This document shows, piece after piece, positions 17,632 through 27,790 of a DNA stretch of 64,000 bases. The stretch comes from an uncultured Rhodanobacteraceae bacterium (lineage in GTDB: Bacteria; Pseudomonadota; Gammaproteobacteria; Xanthomonadales; SZUA-5). Position numbers and translations under genes: made by a program. Positions within the stretch are counted from its first letter, which is position 1, and every line of letters begins with the position of its first letter. The stretch spans positions 1-64,000 of the forward strand of contig CALEZI010000107.1 of NCBI GenBank assembly GCA_937928755.1. The letters run 5' to 3'. Under the pieces are notes generated by a model. It was not told the origin of the DNA, did no database searches, and saw only the letters and a program-made list of their open reading frames with translations.

Positions 17632-18789
17632 TCAGTGTTTGCCGGCGTAGAGTTCGCGACCGATCAACATGCGACGGATCTCCTGGGTGCCGGCACCGAT
17701 CTCGTACAACTTTGCATCGCGCAGCAAGCGGCCAGTCGGATAGTCGTTGATGTAACCGTTGCCGCCGAGAGACTGGATCGCTTCGAGGGTCACCTCGACG
17801 GCCGATTTCGAAGCGTACAGCAGGCAACTGGCCGGATCCACTCGCGAACGCAGGCCGCGATCGTAGTCCTCGGCGACGCGGTAGGCGAAAGCGCGCGACG
17901 ACTGCAGCGCGGTGTACATGTCGGCAATCTTCGCCTGCATGATGCCGAAAGCGCCGATCGGCTGGTCGAATTGCTTGCGCTCGCGCACGTAGGCCAGGGT
18001 CAACTCGCACGCCGTCTGCATCAGTCCGAGCGGACCGCCGCTCAACACCAGTCGCTCGGTGTTGAGGCCGCTCATCAGCACCTTGACGCCCTGGTCGACT
18101 TCGCCCAGCAGGTTCTCTTCCGGGATCTCGCAATCGTCGAAGACCAGTTCGCAAGTGCTCGAGCCGCGCATGCCCAGCTTGTCGAGCTTGGCGGACGTGC
18201 GGAATCCAGGCATGCCTCTTTCGACGATGAACGCAGTCATGCAGCGCGAACCGCGCTCCTTCGGCGCCGTGCGCATGTATACCACCAGCACGTCGGCATC
18301 CGGGCCGTTGGTGATCCACATCTTGGAGCCGTTGGCGATCCAGCGATCGCCGTGCTTCACCGCGCGGCAGTTCATCGAACCGACCACATCCGAGCCGGCG
18401 CCGTGCTCGCTCATCGCCAGCGCGCCGACCCACTCGCCGCTGCACAACCGCGGCAGATATTTCGCCTTCTGCGCCGCGTTCGCGTTGTTGTAGAGGTTCT
18501 GCACGCACAGGTTGGAGTGCGCGCCGTACGACAGACCGACCGATCCCGACGCGCGCGAGATTTCTTCCATCGCCACCAGGTGCGCGAGGTAGCCCAGCCC
18601 GCTGCCGCCATGATCATGGTCGACGGTGATGCCGAGCAGTCCGAGTTCGCCGAGCTTGGGCCAAAGATCGCGCGGAAAACAGTTGCTGCGATCGATTTCC
18701 TCCGCGCGCGGGGCAATCTCCGCATCGGCAAATCGGCGCACCGTATCGCGCAGCAGGTCGAGTTCTTCGCCGAGGGAGAATGGGGTCAT
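17632..18789 (-). CDS. Isovaleryl-CoA dehydrogenase
   Basis: An FAD-dependent acyl-CoA dehydrogenase for leucine catabolism that oxidises isovaleryl-CoA to 3-methylcrotonyl-CoA and passes electrons to ETF. 385 residues, the standard length. Visible signatures are the flavin/substrate motifs ALAMSEHGAGSDV and WITNGPDADV, and the C-terminal QSLGGNGYINDYPTGRLLRDAKLYEIGAGTQ-type segment. The catalytic Glu sits in GLNTERLVLSGGPLG near residue 245, the position used by isovaleryl-CoA dehydrogenases rather than the C-terminal position of short/medium-chain enzymes. Neighbouring leucine dehydrogenase supports a leucine role, but the 3-methylcrotonyl-CoA carboxylase genes are not in this window. Confidence 0.93.
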   Translation of the reverse strand: MTPFSLGEELDLLRDTVRRFADAEIAPRAEEIDRSNCFPRDLWPKLGELGLLGITVDHDHGGSGLGYLAHLVAMEEISRASGSVGLSYGAHSNLCVQNLYNNANAAQKAKYLPRLCSGEWVGALAMSEHGAGSDVVGSMNCRAVKHGDRWIANGSKMWITNGPDADVLVVYMRTAPKERGSRCMTAFIVERGMPGFRTSAKLDKLGMRGSSTCELVFDDCEIPEENLLGEVDQGVKVLMSGLNTERLVLSGGPLGLMQTACELTLAYVRERKQFDQPIGAFGIMQAKIADMYTALQSSRAFAYRVAEDYDRGLRSRVDPASCLLYASKSAVEVTLEAIQSLGGNGYINDYPTGRLLRDAKLYEIGAGTQEIRRMLIGRELYAGKH

Positions 18790-18910
18790 TGCGGGCTCCG
18801 GGTGGTCGCGCGTGTGGCCGTAGATTAGCGGCTTCGATGGACTACAGTGCTGTCGATCCTTGCATTGCGCTTCCTTGCGCGTCGAACCGGGCGGCAGCTC
18901 CGTTGAGTGT

Positions 18911-19043
18911 TTTTTGTCCGCAAAGGACGCAAAGGACGCAAAGGAGAGCGAAGCGGGCAAAGAAGCTGATGCAAACCCACCAGATTGCAGCCCAGCCATC
19001 AAGTTCGTGGCCTTCTTTGCGTCCTTTGCGTCCTTTGCGGATA
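18911..19043. repeat. GACGCAAAG tandem/inverted repeat
   Basis: Three tandem GGACGCAAA units at about 18915-18943 are mirrored by inverted CCTTTGCGT units at about 19012-19041, enclosing about 70 bp of unique sequence. A second copy of the same architecture lies at 45230-45345 with a different interior. It fills most of the 335-bp gap between isovaleryl-CoA dehydrogenase and leucine dehydrogenase. The small reading frames here just translate the repeat. Confidence 0.85.
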
Positions 19044-19124
19044 AATTCATCTTTTCAGTGAATTCATCTTTTCAGTGAATTGCGATGTGTTCGGGCAGCG
19101 CCGACTCTTCTCGCACTCCGTCCC

Positions 19125-20225
19125 TCAGCCCTTCGACCTTCCCTTGAACATCGGCCGGGTGCTGCCCATGTACGGCAGCTTGACTTTGCCGATGGTGTTG
19201 ATGCGCTCTTCGGCCATGCGGTCGGCGGCTTTCCAGGTGGGGATGCCGTCGCGTTTGGCGATCTTGAAGATGGTGCCGACGTTGTAGTAGATCGAGCGCA
19301 GCATGCGCATGGCGCGTTCGCGGTCGTAGCCGTCGAGTTCGATCGAGACGTTCATCAGGCCGCCGGCGTTGACCGCGTAGTCGGGCGCGTAGAGGATGCC
19401 GCGACGCTCCAGTTCGTCGCCGCAGTCGTCGGTGGCCAACTGGTTGTTGGCGGCGCCGCAGACGATCTTGAACTTGAAGCGGTTCATGGTCTTTTCGTTG
19501 ACCGTGCCGCCCAGTGCGCACGGGCTGTAGACATCGGCGTCGACATCGTAGATCTCATCCAGCGCCACCGCTTCGCAGCCGAGTTCTTCGACGCAGCGCT
19601 GCACCGCGGCGCGGTTGATGTCGGTGACGAACACCTTGGCTTTCTCGGCGCGCAACAGCTTGGCGAGTTCGTAGCCAACGTGGCCGACGCCCTGCACGGC
19701 GTAGCTGTATTTGCCGATGTCCTCGTTGCCGAAGCGCACGTTGAGGCTGGCCATGATGCCGTGCATGGTGCCCGCAGCCGTGAACGGCGAGGGATCGCCG
19801 GAACCACCGTGCACCTGGTGCACGCCGGACACATAATCGGTTTCCTTGAACACGTACTCCATGTCGTTGACGTCGATGCCGACATCCTCGGCGGTGATGT
19901 AACGACCGCCCAGCGAGTTGACGAAGCGGCCGAAGGCACGGAACAGCCCCTCGGATTTGTCGCGGGACGGATCGCCGATGATCACGCCCTTGCCGCCGCC
20001 CAGGTTCAAGCCCGCCACTGCGGCCTTGAAGGTCATGCCGCGCGACAATCGCAGCACATCGTTCAGCGCTTCCTGTTCCGACTTGTAGGGCCACATGCGC
20101 AGGCCACCGAGCGCGGGGCCGAGCGTGGTGTTGTGCACGGCGATGATGGCTTTCAGGCCAACATCCTTGTTGTGGCAAAACACGACTTGCTCGTGGCCCA
20201 AAGCGCCAATCGACTCGAACACCAT
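19125..20225 (-). CDS. Leucine dehydrogenase (Glu/Leu/Phe/Val family)
   Basis: An NAD-dependent oxidative deaminase of leucine and other branched-chain amino acids, 366 residues as in Bacillus leucine dehydrogenase. The substrate loop GGLRMWPY (about 40-47) and the catalytic lysine region MTFKAAVAGLNLGGGKGVI are present. A Rossmann NAD fold (VQGVGHVGYELAK) follows, with CALGGTVN and GAANNQL. I start at MVFESIG because a GAGAG Shine-Dalgarno sequence lies about 10 nt upstream and homologues begin there. It lies next to isovaleryl-CoA dehydrogenase on the same strand; the two would supply the first and third steps of leucine breakdown. Confidence 0.92.
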   Translation of the reverse strand: MVFESIGALGHEQVVFCHNKDVGLKAIIAVHNTTLGPALGGLRMWPYKSEQEALNDVLRLSRGMTFKAAVAGLNLGGGKGVIIGDPSRDKSEGLFRAFGRFVNSLGGRYITAEDVGIDVNDMEYVFKETDYVSGVHQVHGGSGDPSPFTAAGTMHGIMASLNVRFGNEDIGKYSYAVQGVGHVGYELAKLLRAEKAKVFVTDINRAAVQRCVEELGCEAVALDEIYDVDADVYSPCALGGTVNEKTMNRFKFKIVCGAANNQLATDDCGDELERRGILYAPDYAVNAGGLMNVSIELDGYDRERAMRMLRSIYYNVGTIFKIAKRDGIPTWKAADRMAEERINTIGKVKLPYMGSTRPMFKGRSKG

Positions 20226-20479
20226 GATCTGGAATCTCTCAGATGAATTCAGGGGCGGTGCGCGGAGCGCACCGGCGAGGCGAGTGTGCCGTCCCACGAC
20301 CCTGCCGGATGGCGGGACGCCACACTGGAGGGGCAGCGCACAGAATCCTCGAAGATCCTGGTGACGCCAGTGTTGCAGATGTCGGCAACCGCCCTCCCGG
20401 GGTGCCGGCGGCGCGGATCATACCGCTATGTACAATTCGTCCCAAGGCACTCCGGCTTGCGCCGCAGTTGCGGTTCAGC

Positions 20480-21271
20480 TCAGCGGCAACGCGGTCGACG
20501 GCCGGCGGCGCGGGCCGCGTCGAACGCCGGCATCGCCGCTTCGATCGATGCTTCGAGCGGCTCCAGGCGGCGTTGCGGATCGGGGTGCAGGTCGAGCCAG
20601 GCGAGTTGCTGCGGATGTTCGTCGAGCGTGCGCCACATCCTCGGCATTGCATCCGGCGGGTAGCCGGCGCGCGCGAGCAGCGAAATTCCCGTGTCGTCGG
20701 CGACGGCTTCCTGCGGGCGCGAATGCGGTCGCAACAGACCAACCTGTGCGCCGAGGCCCAGCAACGCGTAGACCTTTCGCGACGACGGTGGTCCGTTTTC
20801 GCCGCGAAAGGTCTGCACCGCCGCGACCGCGGCCTCTGCCGTGAATTCAGCGGCGACGCGATGCGCCGGATGCTGGTTGCCCAGGTGACCGAGTTCATGG
20901 GCAATCAGCGCGGCCAGTTCTTCCTCGTTGCCGATCACGTCGAGCATCTCGCGATGGACACCGATCTTGCCGCCCGGCAAGGCGAATGCGCTGGCGCCGC
21001 TGTCCTCGAACACCAGGATTTCCCAACGCTGGTCGCGTTCGTCCGTCGGCAACTCGGCGATCAGTTTCTCGGCAACGCAGCGCACGAAACTCTGCGAGTC
21101 GTAGTCGGCGCTGATGCGACCCTTCAGTTTCAACTGGTCGAAGGCGGTCGCACCGAGGGCAGCCATGTCACCGGGGCCGATCAGGCTGTCCGCGGTGCGC
21201 TTGCCAGAACCGGTGGTGCAGGCTGCCAGCACGGCGCACATCAACAAGGGCAGCATCAGGGCGCGGGTCAT
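20480..21271 (-). CDS. M48-family metalloprotease lipoprotein
   Basis: A 263-residue zinc protease anchored in the outer membrane or periplasm: the signal peptide ends in the lipobox VLAACTT (Cys18). The active site HELGH (H125, E126, H129) is intact, and the third ligand is probably E in QEAVADDTG near 207. The size and lack of multiple TM helices fit the LoiP/YcaL group of M48 proteases, which act in envelope quality control, rather than HtpX. No TPR domain of the BepA type is visible. It is alone, with about 250 bp to leucine dehydrogenase. Confidence 0.9.
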   Translation of the reverse strand: MTRALMLPLLMCAVLAACTTGSGKRTADSLIGPGDMAALGATAFDQLKLKGRISADYDSQSFVRCVAEKLIAELPTDERDQRWEILVFEDSGASAFALPGGKIGVHREMLDVIGNEEELAALIAHELGHLGNQHPAHRVAAEFTAEAAVAAVQTFRGENGPPSSRKVYALLGLGAQVGLLRPHSRPQEAVADDTGISLLARAGYPPDAMPRMWRTLDEHPQQLAWLDLHPDPQRRLEPLEASIEAAMPAFDAARAAGRRPRCR

Positions 21272-21402
21272 CGTTGCATTCCGGTGGTCTTCGGCGCGAG
21301 CCGCAGTCTACAAAGATGCCGACTACAGGCAAGTAACGTGCGTGCATGTCCTGATCGTCTGGCGTTTCGCGTTCCTGTCCATCACACAACCGGAGAACGC
21401 TC

Positions 21403-21816
21403 ATGTGGATTGTCAGTTTGCTGATGTTGATTGCCCTCGGTCTGCTCGGCATCGCGTCGTGGCTGCGCCAGCGTGCACCGCAGGCGTCAGGGCCGCTCGC
21501 CCAGTTGGAGTCGATCGGCGGTTGGGTCGGCTTGGTTGGTCTGGTTTGGGGTCTGTGGTCGCTGTTGCTGTGGATCAGCGCCATCGGGGTGCTCGCATCG
21601 GCGCCGCTGATGATGATCGTTGGACTTGCCTCGGTCCTGGCGATGCTTGCACTGTCGCTGATCCTGGCGATGCCGATGGTCAAGCAACTCGCCGGCAGCA
21701 ATGATTTCACCAACAAGCTGGAGCAGACCGCAGCCAAGTGCGGCCCGTTCAAGGTGATTCTCGGTGCCGTGTGCCTGGCGCTCGCGATCTGGACGTTGGT
21801 GGTGACGGTGATTTGA
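21403..21816 (+). CDS. Hypothetical four-TM membrane protein
   Basis: A 137-residue inner-membrane protein with hydrophobic helices near 2-18, 40-62, 65-90 and 116-136 and a short soluble loop (about 92-114: KQLAGSNDFTNKLEQTAAKCG). No catalytic motif is visible and I do not recognise the family with confidence. The start has a plausible GGAGAA sequence about 8 nt upstream. A terminator-like hairpin follows. The function is unknown. Confidence 0.75.
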   Translation: MWIVSLLMLIALGLLGIASWLRQRAPQASGPLAQLESIGGWVGLVGLVWGLWSLLLWISAIGVLASAPLMMIVGLASVLAMLALSLILAMPMVKQLAGSNDFTNKLEQTAAKCGPFKVILGAVCLALAIWTLVVTVI

Positions 21817-21850
21817 CGGTTGGAAAAAGGGAAAGGGGAAACGGAAAAAG

Positions 21851-21877
21851 GAAGAGCCCGCGAAATGCGGGCTCTTC
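21851..21877. terminator. Intrinsic terminator between convergent genes
   Basis: A perfect 11-bp stem, GAAGAGCCCGC / GCGGGCTCTTC, around a GAAAT loop. Read on the minus strand the stem is followed by CCTTTTTCC, which suits termination of the fadN-fadA transcript. On the plus strand it follows the four-TM gene but lacks a good T-run. Confidence 0.75.
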
Positions 21878-21970
21878 TGCAACGCACGGTGTCTTTTGCC
21901 GATACCGACAACCGACACCCACAACCACCTCATTGGCATCGAACCTCAGCAGCAGGGCCCACCCAGTAAA

Positions 21971-22035
21971 GTTCGCCCTGAGTTTGTCGAAGGGCGAGTC
22001 TCGCGAGGGCGCCCTTCGACAGGCTCAGGGCGAAC
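21971..22035. repeat. Dispersed inverted repeat (CAGGGCGAAC type)
   Basis: Left arm 21971-21996 starts GTTCGCCCTGAG; right arm 22011-22035 ends CTCAGGGCGAAC, and both contain the CTTCGAC core. This short palindrome is widespread in intergenic DNA of many proteobacteria. It sits between the terminator and the 3' end of the thiolase gene. Confidence 0.8.
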
Positions 22036-22095
22036 GGGACAGCTTGCTCAACCCAACCCGGCTGAGGTTCGACGCGAATCAGGCACCGTCATCCC

Positions 22096-23292
22096 TTACA
22101 CCCGCTCGATGATCCCGGCGAAACCCATGCCGGTGCCGATGCACATGGTCACCATGCCGTACTTCTTCTGCGTGCGCTTCAAGCCGTGCACGATGGTCGC
22201 GGTGCGGATCGCGCCGGTAGCGCCCAGCGGGTGGCCGAGTGCAATGGCGCCGCCCAGCGGGTTGACCTTGCTCGGGTCGAGGCCGGAATCGCGCATCACC
22301 GCCAGCGCCTGCGCGGCGAAGGCTTCATTCAGTTCGATCCACTCGATGTCCTGGAGGTTGATGCCGGTCTGCCGGCAGACCTTGGGAATCGCGTCCTTCG
22401 GGCCGATGCCCATGACTTCCGGGCGCACGCCGGCGACCGAATAACCGACCCAGCGCGCCAGCGGCGTCAGGCCGAATTCCTTGATCGCACGCTCGCTGGC
22501 CAGCAGCACCGCGCCAGCGCCATCGCTCATCTGCGAGGAGTTGCCGGCGGTGACGCTGCCGCCCTGCTTGAACACGGCGCGCAGCTTGGCCAGCGCCTCA
22601 GCGGTGGTGTCCTTGCGCGGGCCTTCGTCGGTTCCGACCAGCCGAGTGTCGTTCTTGAATCCGCGCGACGCCAGGTCGGGGTAGTGATCGTCGAGCTGGA
22701 ACGGCAGGATCTCGTCCTTGAAATGCCCGGCCTCGATCGCCGCCATCGCCTTCTGATGCGAGGCATAGGCGAACTGATCCTGATCCTCGCGCGAGACGTT
22801 CCACTCGCTGGCGACGTTTTCGGCGGTAATGCCCATGCCGTAGGCGATGGCAATGTTCTCGTCCTTGAAGAACGCCGGGTTGAACGCCGGTCGGTTACCC
22901 ATCATCGGCACCATCGACATGCTTTCGGTGCCGCCGGCCAGCATCAGGTCGGACTCGCCTAGGCGGATGCGATCGGCGGCGAGCGCCACCGCCTGGGAAC
23001 CGGACGAGCAGAAGCGGTTGATGGTCATTGCCGACACCGTATTCGGCAGGCCGGCCATGAGCACGCCGATGCGCGCGACATTCATGCCTTGTTCGCCCTC
23101 CGGCATCGCGCAGCCGATGATGGCGTCGTCGATGCGGCTGACGTCGATCCCCGGCGCCGCAGCCACCGCACCGCGCAACACATGCGCCAGCAGGTCGTCG
23201 GGACGGGTGTTGCGGAACATGCCTTTGGGTGCCTTGCCCACCGGCGAACGCACGGCGGACACGATGTAGGCGTCTTGGATTTGGCGGGGCAT
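22096..23292 (-). CDS. fadA: Acetyl-CoA C-acyltransferase (3-ketoacyl-CoA thiolase)
   Basis: The last step of beta-oxidation: cleaves 3-ketoacyl-CoA with CoA to acetyl-CoA and a shortened acyl-CoA. 398 residues. The nucleophile C95 is in NRFCSSG. The catalytic triad completes with the His in GGAIALGHPLGATG and the Cys in CIGTGMG, and ELNEAFAAQ is also conserved. It follows the 3-hydroxyacyl-CoA dehydrogenase gene on the same strand after about 200 bp and probably forms its partner. An acetyl-CoA acetyltransferase role is possible, but the genomic pairing favours beta-oxidation. Confidence 0.93.
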   Translation of the reverse strand: MPRQIQDAYIVSAVRSPVGKAPKGMFRNTRPDDLLAHVLRGAVAAAPGIDVSRIDDAIIGCAMPEGEQGMNVARIGVLMAGLPNTVSAMTINRFCSSGSQAVALAADRIRLGESDLMLAGGTESMSMVPMMGNRPAFNPAFFKDENIAIAYGMGITAENVASEWNVSREDQDQFAYASHQKAMAAIEAGHFKDEILPFQLDDHYPDLASRGFKNDTRLVGTDEGPRKDTTAEALAKLRAVFKQGGSVTAGNSSQMSDGAGAVLLASERAIKEFGLTPLARWVGYSVAGVRPEVMGIGPKDAIPKVCRQTGINLQDIEWIELNEAFAAQALAVMRDSGLDPSKVNPLGGAIALGHPLGATGAIRTATIVHGLKRTQKKYGMVTMCIGTGMGFAGIIERV

Positions 23293-23399
23293 TGGTCTTG
23301 TCTCCGTTGGCGAGGTCGCGGCGGTTCGGGCGCCGCGCCTTGTTGGTTCGATGATCGCGCGTCGACCCGGAAAATGGCCGCTCGCTGCGCTCGCTCAAA

Positions 23400-23494
23400 T
23401 GGGAAATGGAAAAGGGTAGGAGCCAAGGCCACGAATTCGCGACAAGCCGCTTTCCCTTTTTCCTTTTTCCCTTTTCCCTTTTTCTGCCCTTTTC
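23400..23494. other. Polypurine/polypyrimidine tract between fad genes
   Basis: The gap between the two beta-oxidation genes has a GGGAAATGGAAAAGGG stretch and a longer complementary CTTTCCC(TTTTTCC)n run at about 23450-23494. A similar purine tract is at 21822-21852. The two complementary stretches could pair into an imperfect hairpin. Confidence 0.65.
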
Positions 23495-25870
23495 CTAGTT
23501 CCGAAGAGGCTTCCCGTTCTGCATCGTGTACGCAATGCGCGCCTGGGTCTTCGGCATCTGTGCCAGGGCGACGAAGTGCTTGCGCTCGAGGTTGAGCAGC
23601 CACTCCTCGTCGACTTCGGAGCCGCGTTCGATGTCGCCGCCGCACATCACGGTGGCGATGCGCGTGGCGACTTCGGCGTCGTGCTCGGAGATGAAGCCGC
23701 CGGCCTGCATGTTGGTCAGCAGCGCGCGGATGGTGGCGATGCCGACGTCGCCGGCGACCTTGATCGCACGTGGCGGCAGCGGCGGGCGGTAGCCGGAATC
23801 CGCCAGTGCGCGGGCTTCGTTCTTGGCCACATACAGCAGCTCATCCTTGTTGCCGATGACGAGGTCGTTCGGGCGCGCCAGTTTCAGTTCCTTGGCTTCC
23901 AGCGCGCTGGTGGCGACCTTGGCCATCGCGATGGTTTCGAAGTAGGTCTGGATCTGGCCGAAGACATCGCCGCCGACCGCGTTCTGCCACGAGCGCAGCG
24001 CGATTTCCTTGAGGCCACCACCGGCCGGCAGCAGGCCGACGCCAGCTTCGACCAGGCCGATGTAGCTTTCCAATGCGAACACGGTACGCGCCGAGTGCAT
24101 CTGGAACTCGCAACCACCGCCGAAGGCCATGCCGCGGACCGCCGAAACCACCGGAACCAGCGAATACTTGATGCGCTGGCTGGTTGCCTGGAAGGTGGCG
24201 ACGATCTGCTCGAATTCATCCCACTTGCCGGCGGCCACCACCGGTAGCGCGTCCTTGAGGTCGGCGCCGGCCGAGAACGGCTCGCCGGTCTGCCAGATCA
24301 CCAGCGCCTTGTAGCCCTTTTCGGCTTCGTCGATGGCGCGATTGACGCCGGCCAGCACGCTGGCGCCGATGGTGTTCATCTTGCTCTTGAACGACAGGAT
24401 CGCGATGTCGTCGCCTTGGTGCCACATGCGCACGCCATCGGTCTCGAAGATCGTCGTGCCCTGGTCGAAGGACTCGGTGTAGATCGCATCAGGGAAGTAC
24501 TGGCGTGCGTACACCGGCAACGACGAGCGCGGGCGCAAGCTGTTGCTGCTCGGGGCATAGGAGCCGCCGGCCGCGTGTACACCTTCGTCGCCGCGTGCCA
24601 GCACCCAGGCGGGCAACGGCGCGTCGCTCATGGTCTTGCCTGCGGCAATGTCTTCGGCGATCCAGTTGGCCACCTGCATCCAGCCGGCCTGCTGCCAGAT
24701 CTCGAACGGACCCTGGTCCCAGCCATAGCCCCAGCGGATCGCGAAATCGACGTCGCGTGCGTTGTCGGCGATGTGCTCGAGCTGATAGGCGCAGTAATGG
24801 AAGGTGTCGCGGAAGCAGGCCCACATGAACTGCGCCTGCGGATCGCTGGAAGCGCGCAGCGCGGCGAGGCGTGCGCCCCAGCCCTTCTGGCGCAGCGCGC
24901 CTTCGGCATCGGCGCTGGCTTCGGCGGTCGCCGGCTTGTAGGTCTGGCTGGCGATGTCGAGAACCTCGATCACCTTGCCCTGCTTGCGGAAGAATCCGGC
25001 GCCGCTCTTGGCGCCCAACGCACCGGCCGCGATCAGGCCCTTGAGCCACTCCGGTGCCTTGAAGTACTTGTGCCAGGGATCGTCCGGCAGCGTGTCGTCC
25101 ATGGTCTTGATGACGTGCGCCATGGTATCGAGGCCGACCACGTCGCTGGTGCGATAGGTGGCGCTCTTCGGACGCCCGATCAGCGGTCCGGTCAGCGCGT
25201 CGACGGCGTCGAAGCCGAGGCCGAACTTTTCGGTGTGGTACATGGTCGCGGCGATCGAGAACACGCCGATCCTGTTGCCGATGAAGTTCGGCGTGTCCTT
25301 GGCGCGCACCACGCGCTTGCCGAGCGTGCTGGTGACGTAGGACTCGAGATTGTCCATCGTCGCCGGATCGGTGGCTGCGGTCGGGATCAATTCCACCAGG
25401 TGCATGTAACGCGGCGGATTGAAGAAGTGGATGCCGCAGAAGCGCGGGCGCAACACCTCCGGCAGCGCGTCGGACAGTTTGGTGATCGACAGACCCGAGG
25501 TGTTGCTGGCAACCACCGCGCGCTCGTTCACATAAGGCGCGATCTTGTTGTACAGCGACAGCTTGATGTCCATGCGTTCGGCGACCGCTTCGATGATCAG
25601 ATCGCAACCGCGCAGCAGTTCCAGGTGATCGTCGTAGTTGGCGCCAACGATCTCGGCCGCGACACCCTTGGTGCCGAGCGGCGACGGGCTGAGTTTGGCG
25701 AGGCCGGCGATGGCCTTGTCGACCAGTGCGTTGCGCGGGCCTTCCTTGGCAGGCAATTCGAACAGTACGGCGGGAACGCCGGAATTGACCAGGTGAGCGG
25801 CGATCTGCGCGCCCATCACGCCGGCGCCGAGCACGGCAGCCTTGCGGACGAGTAGCTTGTTCTCAGGCAT
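23495..25870 (-). CDS. FadN-like 3-hydroxyacyl-CoA dehydrogenase / enoyl-CoA hydratase
   Basis: A 791-residue bifunctional beta-oxidation enzyme. The domain order is the FadN type, opposite to FadB. The N-terminal NAD-binding 3-hydroxyacyl-CoA dehydrogenase comes first (GAGVMGAQIAAH, about 15-26; catalytic His in CGIHFFNPPRYMHLVELI; NFIGNRIG), then a helical domain, then a C-terminal enoyl-CoA hydratase/isomerase domain (about 480-700). The hydratase has the oxyanion segments SAGADLK and GMAFGGGCEF and the acid region LVEAGVGLLPAGGG. It lies upstream of the thiolase on the same strand, and together they would form the beta-oxidation complex. The start MPENKLLVRKAAV is well placed before the Rossmann strand. 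Confidence 0.92.
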   Translation of the reverse strand: MPENKLLVRKAAVLGAGVMGAQIAAHLVNSGVPAVLFELPAKEGPRNALVDKAIAGLAKLSPSPLGTKGVAAEIVGANYDDHLELLRGCDLIIEAVAERMDIKLSLYNKIAPYVNERAVVASNTSGLSITKLSDALPEVLRPRFCGIHFFNPPRYMHLVELIPTAATDPATMDNLESYVTSTLGKRVVRAKDTPNFIGNRIGVFSIAATMYHTEKFGLGFDAVDALTGPLIGRPKSATYRTSDVVGLDTMAHVIKTMDDTLPDDPWHKYFKAPEWLKGLIAAGALGAKSGAGFFRKQGKVIEVLDIASQTYKPATAEASADAEGALRQKGWGARLAALRASSDPQAQFMWACFRDTFHYCAYQLEHIADNARDVDFAIRWGYGWDQGPFEIWQQAGWMQVANWIAEDIAAGKTMSDAPLPAWVLARGDEGVHAAGGSYAPSSNSLRPRSSLPVYARQYFPDAIYTESFDQGTTIFETDGVRMWHQGDDIAILSFKSKMNTIGASVLAGVNRAIDEAEKGYKALVIWQTGEPFSAGADLKDALPVVAAGKWDEFEQIVATFQATSQRIKYSLVPVVSAVRGMAFGGGCEFQMHSARTVFALESYIGLVEAGVGLLPAGGGLKEIALRSWQNAVGGDVFGQIQTYFETIAMAKVATSALEAKELKLARPNDLVIGNKDELLYVAKNEARALADSGYRPPLPPRAIKVAGDVGIATIRALLTNMQAGGFISEHDAEVATRIATVMCGGDIERGSEVDEEWLLNLERKHFVALAQMPKTQARIAYTMQNGKPLRN

Positions 25871-26217
25871 GTGGACCTCGAAAGCTTGTGGACAACAGGG
25901 GGAATTCCGACGATAGCGCCGATGGCGGGCGGAAGTGTTCAGTCAGGCTGGATTCTGCCGCCAATCGGAGTCGCGGCGACTATACGCCCGCGTATGGAGG
26001 GCAGCAACGCAAAAGCAGGCGCAGCGAAGGCTGACGTTGGAGTGAATGCTCGACCGTGCTGCGTTGCCGCAGAAGCGCTCATTTCGGTAGACTCCACCAC
26101 ACATTCGCCGCACAAGTCCCCGATTTTGCGGGCCTTCCGTGCTAATCTTCCGCCGTTTTCAACCCGGACGTGCGGCGGAGCCTTTTCTGTTCGTCCACCT
26201 GACATGGAGTCGTCACC
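25871..26217. other. Divergent intergenic region upstream of fadN-like gene and ndk
   Basis: 347 bp without a convincing gene. It must hold the start signals for both divergent genes. I see no perfect sigma-70 promoter; a TAATCT near 26141 is a possible -10 for ndk but has no well-spaced -35. No repeat of the families seen elsewhere is present. Confidence 0.5.
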
Positions 26218-26643
26218 ATGGCGCTAGAGCGCACGCTTTCCATCATCAAGCCCGATGCGGTCGCCAAGAACGTGATCGGGGAAATCTATTCGCGGTTCGA
26301 AAAGGCTGGTCTGAAGATCGTCGCGGCGCGCATGACGCAGTTGTCGCAGCGCGAGGCCGAAGGCTTCTATGCGGTCCATCGCGAGCGCGGGTTCTTCAAC
26401 GATCTGGTCAAGTTCATGATTTCCGGCCCGGTGATGGTCACGGCGCTGGAAGGCGAGAACGCGATCGCCCGGCACCGTGAGCTGATGGGTGCGACCGATC
26501 CGAAAAAGGCGGCGCCGGGAACCATCCGCGCCGACTTCGCCGACTCGATCGATGCCAATGCCGTGCACGGTTCCGACGCGCCGGAGACGGCTGCGGTCGA
26601 GATCGCGTACTTCTTCGCGTCCAGCGACGTCAACTCGCGCTGA
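26218..26643 (+). CDS. ndk: Nucleoside diphosphate kinase
   Basis: Transfers the gamma phosphate between nucleoside triphosphates and diphosphates in the cytoplasm. 141 residues, the standard bacterial length. It has KPDAV (11-15), the Kpn-loop region, and the phospho-histidine H117 in NAVHGSD followed by EIAYFF. It begins the conserved ndk-rlmN-pilF-rodZ-bamB-der run, with 25 bp to rlmN. GGAG lies 8-9 nt before the ATG. Confidence 0.97.
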   Translation: MALERTLSIIKPDAVAKNVIGEIYSRFEKAGLKIVAARMTQLSQREAEGFYAVHRERGFFNDLVKFMISGPVMVTALEGENAIARHRELMGATDPKKAAPGTIRADFADSIDANAVHGSDAPETAAVEIAYFFASSDVNSR

Positions 26644-26668
26644 TCGCCGCCGGATCAGGCAAGGGACC

Positions 26669-27786
<1,118 letters not shown>

Positions 27787-27790
<4 letters not shown>
